NCBI RefSeq assembly: GCF_029581275.1 | Contig: NZ_CP120742.1 | Location: 3,518,001 to 3,582,000, forward strand | Direction of reading: 5' to 3' | Source: Micromonospora sp. WMMD1155 | Lineage (GTDB): Bacteria > Actinomycetota > Actinomycetes > Mycobacteriales > Micromonosporaceae | Length of the DNA stretch: 64,000 bases | Shown: positions 48,618 through 57,312 of the stretch, one piece after another | Layout: each line of letters starts with the position of its first letter | Position numbering within the stretch: position 1 is the stretch's first letter | Program-made: the position numbers and the translations under genes | The notes under the pieces: generated by a model | The model's database searches: none | Told to the model about the DNA's origin: nothing | What the model saw: only the letters and a program-made list of their open reading frames with translations

Positions 48618-48706
48618 CCCGCTTGATCGACACGAGATCGCCGATATCGGGGTATCAGCGGCGTTCCGATACCCCGACATCGGCGAACCGGCGTCGATCA
48701 AGCGGG
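48618..48706. repeat. 89-bp nested palindrome between two minus-strand genes
   Basis: Perfect 14-bp outer arms CCCGCTTGATCGAC (48618-48631) and GTCGATCAAGCGGG (48693-48706) enclose inner 18-bp arms (48639-48656 and 48668-48685, one mismatch; left arm CGCCGATATCGGGGTATC). The upstream 48540-48617 is a run of CCCGC-type low-complexity DNA. It lies between the MmpS-like gene stop and the aminotransferase start. Confidence 0.8.
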
Positions 48707-48723
48707 ATCGGCCACGCTCAGGC

Positions 48724-50004
48724 TCACTCCGGCGTGCAGGAGATGGCGTAATACCCCTGTTCCTTGATGACCACCGGCTTTCCGACGCCGGTGATCGTGA
48801 CGGTGCAGTCGATCGGCGTGGCGTTGTTGATGTCGGGCCCGGTGGCCTCCACCATCACCCTGGTCTTGCCGTTGGTCCGGATGGTGGTGCGCCACGGCAA
48901 CGTCGCGCCGTCGACATGCATGAGATCGCTCTCGGCGTCGTAGTACGCGATGTCGGCCTCGCCCGATCCGGTGACCTCGTAGACCACTGTCACCGGGGCC
49001 GGCCCCGACGTCGGCCGGGTGATCGGCTGCTTGCTCGGGGTCGGGGACGCGGGGCTGGGGATCCGGGGCGCGGAGCTGGGTCGCCCGGGGATGGGCGCGC
49101 TCGTGGTGGGTGCTGCCCAACCGTCGTCGGGAACGCCCCACGGCTCCTCGGCGACCGGCTCCGAGCCGGTCCCGTCGAGCAGGAAACCGGCCGCGCATAG
49201 GCAGCCACAGACGAGCACGACCAGCACCACGAAGGCCGCGACGACGATTCCGACGATCCGCCCGGCGTTCGTGGTCCGGCCAGCGCTGGCCTGCGGATAG
49301 CCGGGGTAGGCGTACGGCGGCGGGTAGCCGTACGGCTGCCATCCGGCCTGCGGCTGCCAGCCGCCCGTTGGTGGCTCCCCGCCGGGTGCGGACCAGCCGG
49401 TAGGCGGTGGCCACCCGGCGTGCGAAGGCGAACCGGCGTGGGTCGGGTCCGAGGCTGAACCGGCGTGGGTCGGGTCCGAGGCTGAACCGGCGTGGGTCGG
49501 GTCCGAGGCTGAACCGGCGTGGGTCGGGTCCGAGGCTGAACCGGCCTGGTTCGGGTCCGAGGCGTCGGGCGGTTGCGGTCCCCAGGGGGACGCCGGCGGG
49601 CCAGGCGTCCAGGAAGACCCTGGTGGTACAGGCGCCCACGGGGACGCGGGTGACCCGGGCGTCCATGGGGACGGTGATCCGGGCGTCCATGGGGGCGGTG
49701 ATCCGGGCGTCCACGGGGGCGTGGGCGGTGGTGGGGTCCACTCCGTGGTGGGCGGGGACGGTGTCCAGGGAGCCGGTGGTGCCCACGGCTGGCCCGCAGC
49801 GAGCGGGTCGGGTGGCGGGATCGGAGCCGAGGACGGCGGCGCAGTCGGATCCGGCGGCTGCGGGCTGGGCGTCGAACCCGGCGGCTCCGGGCTGGGCGTC
49901 GGATCCGGCGGCTGCGGGCTGGGCGTCGGATCCGGCGGCTGCGGGCTGGGCGTCGGATCCGACGGGGAGGAGGGGGACGGATCGGGCGACGGCGCGTCGG
50001 ACAT
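48724..50004 (-). CDS. Pro-rich single-pass membrane protein with MmpS-like external domain and tandem repeats
   Basis: A 426-residue protein. Residues 1-235 are cytoplasmic, Pro/Ser/Gly-rich and built of tandem repeats: four nonapeptides of the DPTPSPQPP type, WTPGSP hexamers, and five nonapeptides of the SASDPTHAG type. A membrane helix follows (IVGIVVAAFVVLVVLVCGCL). The external C-terminal ~90 residues (VVYEVTGSGEADIAYYD ... VIKEQGYYAISCTPE) resemble the MmpS family beta-sandwich of actinobacterial transport accessory proteins. ATG 50004. It is divergent from glmS with 238 bp between. The biological role is unknown; the repeat array is probably length-variable. Confidence 0.78.
   Translation of the reverse strand: MSDAPSPDPSPSSPSDPTPSPQPPDPTPSPQPPDPTPSPEPPGSTPSPQPPDPTAPPSSAPIPPPDPLAAGQPWAPPAPWTPSPPTTEWTPPPPTPPWTPGSPPPWTPGSPSPWTPGSPASPWAPVPPGSSWTPGPPASPWGPQPPDASDPNQAGSASDPTHAGSASDPTHAGSASDPTHAGSASDPTHAGSPSHAGWPPPTGWSAPGGEPPTGGWQPQAGWQPYGYPPPYAYPGYPQASAGRTTNAGRIVGIVVAAFVVLVVLVCGCLCAAGFLLDGTGSEPVAEEPWGVPDDGWAAPTTSAPIPGRPSSAPRIPSPASPTPSKQPITRPTSGPAPVTVVYEVTGSGEADIAYYDAESDLMHVDGATLPWRTTIRTNGKTRVMVEATGPDINNATPIDCTVTITGVGKPVVIKEQGYYAISCTPE
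49430..49564 (-). repeat. Five tandem 27-bp coding repeats
   Basis: Four identical and one degenerate 27-bp unit (49430, 49457, 49484, 49511, 49538) encode SASDPTHAG nonapeptides in the MmpS-like protein. Unit length is a multiple of three, so copy number can change without a frameshift. Confidence 0.92.
49847..49954 (-). repeat. Four tandem 27-bp coding repeats
   Basis: Units at 49847, 49874 (degenerate), 49901 and 49928 encode the DPTPSPQPP-type nonapeptides near the N-terminus of the same MmpS-like protein. Sequence differs from the second array but the 27-bp period is the same. Confidence 0.88.
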
Positions 50005-50229
50005 GGCTGCTCCGGACGGGATCGGGTATGGGACGAACGGGCCGAGGGCAGGCGCGCCGAACCCGCCGAGAGACTGTCGTAACCGCAGGCGTGCCGCAAC
50101 CCCGTGGGCTCCCGTCCCTTCCCGCGTGGGCTGTGACGCTCGTCCCGTTGCGACCCGCCAACCATCTATCGCTCAGATTCCGTGATTGATAACCCGACTT
50201 TCGAGCACCCATCGTGAGTGAAACTGGGT

Positions 50230-50235
50230 TAGGCT
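50230..50235 (+). promoter_or_regulatory. Putative -10 box of a leaderless glmS promoter
   Basis: TAGGCT lies 7 nt before the glmS ATG and no ribosome-binding sequence is present between them, so the transcript probably starts at the ATG. No good -35 is seen. No glmS ribozyme is possible with so short a leader. Confidence 0.5.
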
Positions 50236-50242
50236 GCGGGCC

Positions 50243-52156
50243 ATGTGTGGAATCGTGGGATACGCGGGCGCGCGCCCCGCACTGGGCATCGTGCTCGACG
50301 GACTGCGGCGGCTGGAATACCGCGGCTACGACTCGGCGGGCGTCGCGATCGTCTGCGACGACCAGCTGCTGACCGAGAAGAAGGCCGGCAAGCTGGCCAA
50401 CCTCGAGAAGGTGCTCTCCGAGCGGGCCGCCGACGACCCGACCTCCTGCGCGGCCAGCCCGATCGGCATCGGTGACGGCACCACCGGCATCGGCCACACC
50501 CGGTGGGCCACCCACGGCGGCCCGACCGACCGCAACGCCCACCCGCACGTCGCACCGGACGGCCGGGTCGCGGTCATCCACAACGGCATCATCGAGAACT
50601 TCGCCAAGCTGCGTGCCGAGCTGGAGGCCGACGGGGTCCAGTTCGCCAGCGACACCGACACCGAGTGCGCCGCCCACCTGCTCTCCGCCGCGCTGGCTGA
50701 CCTGCGCGCCGCCGGTCAGCCCGACGGCCCGCAACTGCTCGCCGCCGGAATGCGGGTGGTCTGCCAGCGGCTGGAGGGCGCGTTCACCCTGCTCGCGGTG
50801 GATGCCGCGGTGCCGGGCGCGGTCGTCGGCGCCCGACGTAACTCGCCGCTGGTCGTCGGGCGGGGCGATGGGGAGAACTACCTGGCCAGTGACGTGGCCG
50901 CGTTCATCGAGCACACCCGGGAAGCGGTCGAGCTGGGCCAGGACCAGATCGTCTTGATCACCGGTGACAGCATCGAGATCACCGACTTCGAGGGCCGGCC
51001 CGCCGCCGGCAAGGACTTCCACATCGACTGGGACTCCTCGGCTGCCGAGAAGGGCGGCTACGACTGGTTCATGCTCAAGGAGATCGAGGAGCAGCCGCAG
51101 GCCATCGCCGACACGCTGCTCGGTCGGCTCACCGAGACCGGTGAGATCGCCCTCGACGAGGTCCGCCTCAGCGACCAGGACCTGCGCGACGTCGACAAGA
51201 TCTTCATCGTGGCCTGCGGCACGGCGTACCACGCCGGGATGGTCGCCAAGTACGCCATCGAGCACTGGACCCGGATTCCGTGCGAGGTGGAGCTGGCCAG
51301 CGAGTTCCGCTACCGCGACCCGGTGCTCGACCGGTCCACGCTGATCGTGGTGATCTCGCAGTCCGGCGAGACGATGGACACCCTGATGGCGCTGCGCCAC
51401 GCCAAGGACCAGAAGGCCCGGGTGCTGGCGATCTGCAACACCAACGGCTCGACCATCCCGCGCGAGTCGGACGCGGTGCTCTACACCCACGGCGGGCCGG
51501 AGATCGCCGTCGCCTCCACCAAGGCGTTCCTCACCCAGGTCGTCGCCTGCTACCTGATCGGTCTGCACCTGGCCCAGGTGCGCGGCATCAAGTTCGCCGA
51601 CGAGGTGGGCGCGGTCGTCGCCCAGTTGCAGGAGATCCCGGGCAAGCTGCGCGAGCTGCTCGACCGGATCGAACCCGTCCGTGAGCTGGCCCGGGACCTG
51701 AAGTCCGAGCCGACGGTGCTGTTCATCGGCCGGCACGTCGGCTACCCGGTGGCCCTGGAGGGTGCGCTGAAGCTCAAGGAGTTGGCGTACATGCACGCCG
51801 AGGGCTTCGCGGCCGGCGAGCTGAAGCACGGCCCGATCGCCTTGATCGACAAGGGCACCCCGGTGATCTGCGTGGTGCCGTCGCCGGTCGGCCGGGGCAT
51901 GCTGCACGACAAGGTCGTCTCCAACATCCAGGAGGTCCGGGCCCGTGGTGCGCGGACCATCGTGATCGCCGAGGAGGGCGACGAGGCCGTCGTCCGGTAC
52001 GCCGACCACCTGATCTACGTGCCGCGTACGCCGACCCTGCTGGCCCCGCTCGTCACCACGGTGCCGTTGCAGGTGTTCGCCGCCGAGATCGCCGACGCCC
52101 GTGGGCACGACGTGGACCAGCCCCGCAACCTGGCCAAGTCGGTCACCGTCGAGTAG
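50243..52156 (+). CDS. glmS: Glutamine-fructose-6-phosphate aminotransferase GlmS
   Basis: A 637-residue enzyme making glucosamine-6-phosphate from fructose-6-P and glutamine. Cys2 of MCGIVGYAGAR is the glutaminase nucleophile; other glutaminase motifs are LEYRGYDSAGVA, GHTRWATHGGPTDRNAHPH and HNGIIENF. Two SIS isomerase domains follow (VACGTAYHAGMVAKY, ISQSGETMDT; FIGRHVGYPVALEGALKLKE) with the conserved C-terminus HDVDQPRNLAKSVTVE. ATG 50243 is fixed by the catalytic Cys. It is probably a leaderless message. It acts one step before GlmM in cell-wall precursor synthesis. Confidence 0.98.
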   Translation: MCGIVGYAGARPALGIVLDGLRRLEYRGYDSAGVAIVCDDQLLTEKKAGKLANLEKVLSERAADDPTSCAASPIGIGDGTTGIGHTRWATHGGPTDRNAHPHVAPDGRVAVIHNGIIENFAKLRAELEADGVQFASDTDTECAAHLLSAALADLRAAGQPDGPQLLAAGMRVVCQRLEGAFTLLAVDAAVPGAVVGARRNSPLVVGRGDGENYLASDVAAFIEHTREAVELGQDQIVLITGDSIEITDFEGRPAAGKDFHIDWDSSAAEKGGYDWFMLKEIEEQPQAIADTLLGRLTETGEIALDEVRLSDQDLRDVDKIFIVACGTAYHAGMVAKYAIEHWTRIPCEVELASEFRYRDPVLDRSTLIVVISQSGETMDTLMALRHAKDQKARVLAICNTNGSTIPRESDAVLYTHGGPEIAVASTKAFLTQVVACYLIGLHLAQVRGIKFADEVGAVVAQLQEIPGKLRELLDRIEPVRELARDLKSEPTVLFIGRHVGYPVALEGALKLKELAYMHAEGFAAGELKHGPIALIDKGTPVICVVPSPVGRGMLHDKVVSNIQEVRARGARTIVIAEEGDEAVVRYADHLIYVPRTPTLLAPLVTTVPLQVFAAEIADARGHDVDQPRNLAKSVTVE

Positions 52157-52160
52157 TAGC

Positions 52161-53753
52161 TCAACGGCCCAACACGACCCGGGCCATCCCGTCCAGCGCG
52201 GGGTTGCCCGGGTCCCAGTAACCGGTGTGGCCGCCCCGCCCGCCGTCGAAGACCCGGCCGCCGAACCCCGGGGCCGACGGGTCGTGACCGAACCACAGCT
52301 CATGCCCGGTCCGGTCGGGCCAGCCGAGCAGGGCGGCCAGCGGCGCCGCGCCCAGCAGGGCGCGGCGACCGAGCTCGTCCGCCGAACGGGCCGCGCGGAT
52401 CACGTCGCCGGAGGCGCTGCTCGCCCAGACCTCCCCGGGCGGCACGCCCAACTCGGCCGCGTGCGACGCGCCGACCCCGGGCGAGCCGACGAAGACCAGC
52501 GCGTCGGCGGCCAGCCCGTGCTCCCGGGCCGTCACACCCACCACCAGCGACCCGTAACTGTGCCCGAGGACGGTCTGCCGGGCCGGTGACCCCTCATGGG
52601 TGGCCCGCAACCCCTCCTGGAAGCGGTGCAGCGCCGGGCCGGCGTCGCGTGCCTGGCCCGCCGAGACGGCCTCGGTCAGGGAATCCGGAGCGTCGTAGTC
52701 CAACCAGAGCACCGCCGCGCTGCGCTCACCCGGAGCCAGCGCGGCGCACCGGTCCAGCACCCGCGCCGCCCTGCCCAGCTCGCCGGGGGCGTCGTCCAGG
52801 CCGGCGGTCATCCCCGGCACATAGGTCAGCACCCGGTCGGCCCGGTCCGGGTCGCCGAGCGCCACCACCACCCGGCCCTCACCGGCCGGATCCAACCCGA
52901 GCAGGTACGCCCGGGGCCCCCCGCCGGCCGCCAGCCGACCGGCCAGCGCGTCCAGGCCGGCCAACCGCCCGGCCACCCCGCGCAGCCCGACCGACGCGAG
53001 TGGCCCGGGCGGCACCCGGCCCAGCAGACCCCTGCGCTCGGCCAGCAGCTCCTCCCGCCACACCGCGAGCCGCAGCCGGTTGGCCTGGTCGCGGGCGGCC
53101 ACCGGCACGCCGTCCCACCGGCCCACCAGTGCCGGCTCGTGCCCGACCAGCCAGCGTCGCTGCGCCGGGGTCAGACCCGACCACCAGGCGTGGACCAGCG
53201 TCGGCGCGGCGTCGAGGGCCGGTCGGCCCGGCGGTGGCGGGGACGCCCACCCGCTGGCGGCGGCCCGGGTCAGCTCGTCCAATCGGTCGGCGGCGAACCG
53301 GTCGGCGGCTCCCGCCTCGTCGAGTGCGTCCCGTAGGGCGGCCGTCACCCGGGCGGCAGCCACGCCATCCCGTTCGGTGGACCGATGCCGGGCCGGATCG
53401 ACGTGCACCCGGCCCGTGCGGTCCACCACCAGGCCGGACGCCTCCGCCCGAGCGACAGCGTCGGCGAGCCGCGCCTTCGCCGACGTCAGCCGACCGGCAA
53501 AATCGGCCAGCACCTGATCGGCCTCGATCAGGGCGGGCAGGACCGACGTCAGCTCGTCCCGCAGGCCGACGAGCCGGACGTCCGCCGCCGTGGCCGCCAC
53601 ACCCGACCAGCCGCCCCGCAACCGCCCGCCCGCCGCCCGCAGCTCACCGGCGCGACGCTCGACCGGCTCGGTCAACCCGAGCCAGGCCACCCCCGCGGCC
53701 CGCCACCCGCTCGGATCCGCCGCCCACAGTTGCCGGTAGCCGACGCTGCTCAC
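52161..53753 (-). CDS. DUF1023 alpha/beta hydrolase
   Basis: A 530-residue protein. The first ~130 residues are helical and resemble WXG/LXG-type regions (GWRAAGVAWLGLTEPVERRA); a middle helical region follows; residues about 290-520 form the DUF1023 alpha/beta hydrolase with nucleophile elbow LGHSYGSLVVG and a probable catalytic His in GGRGGHTGYWDPGNPAL. Such proteins are putative lipases or esterases, often linked to type VII secretion. No signal peptide is present. GTG 53753 overlaps the stop of the EspC-like gene (GTGA), so the two are translated together. The stop lies 4 bp from the convergent glmS stop. Confidence 0.85.
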   Translation of the reverse strand: MSSVGYRQLWAADPSGWRAAGVAWLGLTEPVERRAGELRAAGGRLRGGWSGVAATAADVRLVGLRDELTSVLPALIEADQVLADFAGRLTSAKARLADAVARAEASGLVVDRTGRVHVDPARHRSTERDGVAAARVTAALRDALDEAGAADRFAADRLDELTRAAASGWASPPPPGRPALDAAPTLVHAWWSGLTPAQRRWLVGHEPALVGRWDGVPVAARDQANRLRLAVWREELLAERRGLLGRVPPGPLASVGLRGVAGRLAGLDALAGRLAAGGGPRAYLLGLDPAGEGRVVVALGDPDRADRVLTYVPGMTAGLDDAPGELGRAARVLDRCAALAPGERSAAVLWLDYDAPDSLTEAVSAGQARDAGPALHRFQEGLRATHEGSPARQTVLGHSYGSLVVGVTAREHGLAADALVFVGSPGVGASHAAELGVPPGEVWASSASGDVIRAARSADELGRRALLGAAPLAALLGWPDRTGHELWFGHDPSAPGFGGRVFDGGRGGHTGYWDPGNPALDGMARVVLGR

Positions 53754-54046
53754 CGGGGCAGCACGGCGAACCGGTCGGCGGCCCGGTCGTCCACCGTCTC
53801 GTACGCCTCGGCTGCCGCCCGGACCCCCTGCGAGGTCACCTCGACCCGGGTGCCCAGCCGACAGAGCCACGCGTGCGTGACCGCCTCCAGCCCCGCCAGA
53901 GCCGCGCCGGCCCGCCACTCGGGCGCCGCCACCAGCAACCCTGGCGCTCCCGCAAGGCCCAGCGCCAGCCGGTGCGCCTCGCCGTCGAGCGTGACGGCGA
54001 CCGCCCGCAGCTCCTCCGGCCGGACGGCGAAGGACTCCTCGGCCAT
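53750..54046 (-). CDS. EspC/WXG100-like small helical protein
   Basis: A 98-residue protein (MAEESFAVRPEELRAVAVTL ...) predicted to be two helices with a turn near PEWRAG, ending YETVDDRAADRFAVLPR. Length, the AV.PEEL opening and the YxxxD-like end match the EspC/ESX-1-type family of small secreted or chaperone-like proteins. It is coupled by GTGA to a DUF1023 hydrolase, a pairing seen in actinobacteria. ATG 54046 follows GGTGGAG; an in-frame start at 54073 adds 9 residues. Confidence 0.75.
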   Translation of the reverse strand: MAEESFAVRPEELRAVAVTLDGEAHRLALGLAGAPGLLVAAPEWRAGAALAGLEAVTHAWLCRLGTRVEVTSQGVRAAAEAYETVDDRAADRFAVLPR

Positions 54047-54207
54047 GACTCCACCCCCGTGGACGATCGGCATCGACGTGCTGACGCTAGGCGCGGACCG
54101 GTGGTCGCCGGGTGCCCTGTGGACAGCCGCCGTGGGTCGTACCCCGGCCTGTCCACAGGCCTTGCCCAGCGCGAGCCCGACGGCTAATCTGCGGCCCCGA
54201 CCGCCGG

Positions 54208-54213
54208 TAGGGT
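54208..54213 (+). promoter_or_regulatory. Putative -10 box of acpS (possibly leaderless)
   Basis: TAGGGT lies 6 nt before GTG 54220 and 3 nt before GTG 54217. The overlapping GGTAGGG could also be a ribosome-binding site. Confidence 0.35.
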
Positions 54214-54219
54214 GATGTG

Positions 54220-54588
54220 GTGATCGTCGCCGTCGGCATCGACGTGGTCCTGGTCGACCGGTTCGCCCGGGCGCTGACCCGGACGCCGTCGCTCGCCGAC
54301 CGGCTCTTCACCACGGCCGAGCGGCACACCCGCGCCGGTGCCCCACGCTCGCCGGAGTCGCTCGCCGCCCGCTTCGCCGCCAAGGAGGCCGTGGCCAAGG
54401 CGCTCGGCGCCCCGGCCGGGCTGAACTGGCACGACTGCGAGATCGTGCCCGACCCGGACGGCCGCCCCCGGCTCGCCGTCTCCGGCACGGTCGCGGCGGC
54501 GGCGCAGGCGCGTGGAGTCAACCACTGGCATCTCTCGTTGTCGCACGACGGGGGGATCGCGTCGGCCATGGTGGTCGCGGAACGGTGA
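54220..54588 (+). CDS. acpS: Holo-[acyl-carrier-protein] synthase AcpS
   Basis: A 122-residue phosphopantetheinyl transferase that activates acyl carrier protein. The Mg/CoA motifs [11 protein letters not shown] and [17 protein letters not shown] are intact, with [18 protein letters not shown] near the end. GTG 54220 gives the usual MIVAVGID start; GTG 54217 is one codon earlier. It lies 56 bp before nnr, consistent with one operon. Confidence 0.95.
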   Translation: MIVAVGIDVVLVDRFARALTRTPSLADRLFTTAERHTRAGAPRSPESLAARFAAKEAVAKALGAPAGLNWHDCEIVPDPDGRPRLAVSGTVAAAAQARGVNHWHLSLSHDGGIASAMVVAER

Positions 54589-54643
54589 CGTCGACTGGGC
54601 GGGCCGATCCGGCCCACCCGCGAACGGGATGGGACACGGTGGC

Positions 54644-56113
54644 ATGAGATCGGTGTGGCGGGTGGCCGACGTACGGGCGGCCGAGGCGGGGCTGATGGGC
54701 ACACTGCCGGACGGGACGCTGATGCAGCGGGCCGCCGCCGGGCTGGCCCGCCGGGCCGCTCTCCTGCTCGACGAGCGCGGCGGGGTCTACGGCAGCCGGG
54801 TCCTGCTGCTGGTCGGCTCCGGCGACAACGGCGGCGACGCCCTGTACGCGGGGGAGCGCCTGGCCCGCCGGGGTGTCCAGGTGTCCGCCCTGCTGCTCAC
54901 CCCCGGGCGCGCGCACGCCGCCGGGCTGGCCGCGCTGCGCGCGGCCGGTGGTCGGCTGGTGCCGCAGCCGACCGGCCCGGTCGATCTGGTCCTCGACGGG
55001 ATCGTCGGCATCGGTGGCACCGGTGGGCTGCGGGCGAACGCGGACGAGGTGGTCCAACGTCTCGGCGAGTTGCGCGGGCGCGACGGTGCGCGGGCCACCG
55101 TCGTCGCGGTGGACGTGCCGAGCGGGGTCGCGGTGGACACCGGCCACGTGCCGCTGTCCGCGTCCGGCCGACCGAGCGCCGTCCGCGCCGACGTGACAGT
55201 GGCGTTCGGCGCGCTGAAGCCCGCACTCGTGGTCGGGCCGGCCGCCGCCCTGGCCGGGCAGGTGGAGTTGGTCGACATCGGGCTGCGGCCGTGGCTGCGG
55301 GGCACCCCCGCGCTACGGGTCACCGAGTGGTCCGATCTGGTCGAGTGGTGGCCGGAGCTGGGACCGGCGTCGGAGAAGTACACCCGGGGCGTGGTGGGCG
55401 TGGCGACCGGCTCGGAGACCTATCCGGGCGCGGCGGTGCTCTCCGTCGGCGGGGCTCTGGCCGGGCCGACCGGCCTGGTCCGCTACGCCGGTAGCGCCCG
55501 CGCCGAGGTGCTGCACCAGCACCCGTCGGTGATCGCCAGCGGGCGGGTCGCCGACGCGGGCCGGGTGCAGGCCTGGGTGTGCGGCTCCGGCCTGGGCACC
55601 GGCGCGGACGCGGCAGCCGAGTTGCGTGCCGTGCTGGCCGCCCCGGTGCCGGTGGTGCTCGACGCCGACGCGCTGACCCTGCTGGTGGACGGCTCGCTCG
55701 CCGACCGGCTACGCGGGCGCGACGCGCCGATCGTGGTCACCCCGCACGACCGGGAGTTCACCCGACTCTGCGGGGAGGAGCCCGGCGCCGACCGGGTCGG
55801 TTCGGCGCTGCGGTTGGCCGCCTGGATGAACGCCGTGGTGCTGCTCAAGGGGGACCGCACGGTGATCGGCACCCCGGACGGCCGGGCGTACGTCAACCCG
55901 ACCGGCACCCCGGCGCTGGCCACCGGCGGCACCGGTGACGTGTTGGCCGGGCTGCTCGGCTCGCTGCTGGCCGCCGGGGTGCCCGCCGACCGGGCTGCGG
56001 CCTCGGCCGCGTACCTGCACGGGCTCGCCGGTCGGGAGGCGGCCCGGGGCGGGCCGGTGACCGCGCCCGACGTGGTCACCGGGCTTCGCCCTGTTGTCGC
56101 CCGGCTGGGCTGA
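54644..56113 (+). CDS. nnr: Bifunctional NAD(P)H-hydrate epimerase / ADP-dependent dehydratase
   Basis: A 489-residue repair enzyme for hydrated NADH and NADPH. The N-terminal epimerase domain (about 1-205) shows VGSGDNGGDALYAGERLARR and VDVPSGVAVDTG; the C-terminal ribokinase-like dehydratase shows WVCGSGLGTG, VLDADALTLL, VVTPHDREFTRLCG and the nucleotide loop ATGGTGDVLAGLLGSLLAAG. ATG 54644 follows GGTGG; ATG 54629 is an alternative five codons earlier. Cytosolic. Common position between acpS and alr in actinomycetes. Confidence 0.95.
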   Translation: MRSVWRVADVRAAEAGLMGTLPDGTLMQRAAAGLARRAALLLDERGGVYGSRVLLLVGSGDNGGDALYAGERLARRGVQVSALLLTPGRAHAAGLAALRAAGGRLVPQPTGPVDLVLDGIVGIGGTGGLRANADEVVQRLGELRGRDGARATVVAVDVPSGVAVDTGHVPLSASGRPSAVRADVTVAFGALKPALVVGPAAALAGQVELVDIGLRPWLRGTPALRVTEWSDLVEWWPELGPASEKYTRGVVGVATGSETYPGAAVLSVGGALAGPTGLVRYAGSARAEVLHQHPSVIASGRVADAGRVQAWVCGSGLGTGADAAAELRAVLAAPVPVVLDADALTLLVDGSLADRLRGRDAPIVVTPHDREFTRLCGEEPGADRVGSALRLAAWMNAVVLLKGDRTVIGTPDGRAYVNPTGTPALATGGTGDVLAGLLGSLLAAGVPADRAAASAAYLHGLAGREAARGGPVTAPDVVTGLRPVVARLG

Positions 56114-56181
56114 TCGTGTCGTCCCGTCCGGATCGGCACCCGATGACGTGCGTCGCCGCCCCCGGTGATCACGGCGGAAAG

Positions 56182-56187
56182 TAGGCT
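56182..56187 (+). promoter_or_regulatory. Putative -10 box of a leaderless alr promoter
   Basis: TAGGCT lies 6 nt before the alr ATG, with no ribosome-binding sequence in between. It has the same arrangement as glmS. Confidence 0.5.
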
Positions 56188-56193
56188 GGGCGC

Positions 56194-57312
56194 ATGTGGC
56201 AGGCCGAGGTACGCGTCGATCTTGACGCCATCCGCGAGAACGTGAGCCGACTCCGCTCCGGCACCACCGCCGAGCTGATGGCGGTGGTGAAGGCCGACGG
56301 GTATGGCCACGGCCTGCTCCCGGCCGCCCGCGCGGCACTCGACGGCGGCGCGGACTGGCTCGGCGTCTGCACCCTCGACGAGGCGCTCACGCTGCGCGGG
56401 GGCGGGGTGACCGCGCCGGTGCTGGCCTGGTTGCTCGCGCCGGGGCTGCCGCTGCACGAGGGGATCAGCTCCGGGGTCGACCTGGGCGCGGCGAGCCTGT
56501 CGCAACTGGACGAGATGATCAAGGCGAGTCAGCTCGCCGGGCGTCCCGCCCGCCTGCACCTGAAGATCGACACCGGCCTGTCCCGGGGTGGCGCGACCGT
56601 CGCCGACTGGCCGGCGCTGCTGAACGCCGCCGCGAAGGCACAGGCCGACGGCCTGGTCGAGGTGGTCGGTGTGTGGAGCCACTTCGTGTACGCGGACTCG
56701 CCCGGCCACCCCACCACCGACCGTCAGCTGGCCGTCTTCCACGAGGGGCTGGACATGGTCGAGCGGGCCGGCCTGCGCCCGCGCTGGCGGCACCTCGCCA
56801 ACTCGGCGGCCACCCTGACCCGCCCGGACACCCACTTCGACCTGGTCCGCCCCGGCATCGCCATCTACGGTCTCTCCCCGATCGCCGGTGAGACGTACGG
56901 GTTGCGGCCGGCGATGACCGCGCGTGCTCGGGTGATGCTCACCAAGCGGGTGCCCGCCGGCACCGGTGTCTCCTACGGGCACACCTACACCACCGAGGCC
57001 GACGCGAACCTGGCCGTCGTCCCGCTCGGCTACGCCGACGGGGTTCCCCGGCACGCGTCCAACACGGGGCCGGTGCAGCTCGCCGGAGCGCGGAGGACCA
57101 TCTCGGGGCGGGTCTGCATGGACCAGTTCGTGATCGACTGCGGCGACGACCCGGTGGTCGACGGCGACGTGGCGACCCTGTTCGGCGACGGCACCGACGG
57201 CGCCCCGACCGCCGACGACTGGGCCGAGGCCGTGGGCACGATCAACTACGAGATCGTCACCCGCTTCGGCGGCACCCGGGTGCCCCGGGTCTACGACGGC
57301 CAACGGCCATGA
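56194..57312 (+). CDS. alr: Alanine racemase
   Basis: A 372-residue fold-type III PLP enzyme giving D-alanine for peptidoglycan. The PLP Lys is in AVVKADGYGHGLLPAA, the catalytic Tyr region is KRVPAGTGVSYGHTYTTE, and the substrate-side loop is RVCMDQFVIDCGD. ATG 56194 gives the usual WQAEVRVDLDAIRENV start. The stop overlaps the hydrolase gene as ATGA. Confidence 0.97.
   Translation: MWQAEVRVDLDAIRENVSRLRSGTTAELMAVVKADGYGHGLLPAARAALDGGADWLGVCTLDEALTLRGGGVTAPVLAWLLAPGLPLHEGISSGVDLGAASLSQLDEMIKASQLAGRPARLHLKIDTGLSRGGATVADWPALLNAAAKAQADGLVEVVGVWSHFVYADSPGHPTTDRQLAVFHEGLDMVERAGLRPRWRHLANSAATLTRPDTHFDLVRPGIAIYGLSPIAGETYGLRPAMTARARVMLTKRVPAGTGVSYGHTYTTEADANLAVVPLGYADGVPRHASNTGPVQLAGARRTISGRVCMDQFVIDCGDDPVVDGDVATLFGDGTDGAPTADDWAEAVGTINYEIVTRFGGTRVPRVYDGQRP

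Noticed and set aside
49430..49954. 27-bp tandem repeats considered as a CRISPR array
   Set aside because: Units are directly adjacent without spacers, are in frame and encode nonapeptides; no cas genes are near.
50005..50242. A glmS ribozyme upstream of glmS
   Set aside because: No ribozyme core is recognisable and the promoter appears to place the transcript start at the ATG. The ribozyme is known mainly from Firmicutes-type genomes.
48698..52303. A 1201-codon minus-strand frame covering glmS
   Set aside because: It is antisense to the certain glmS gene and out of frame with the MmpS-like gene; the translation lacks family features.
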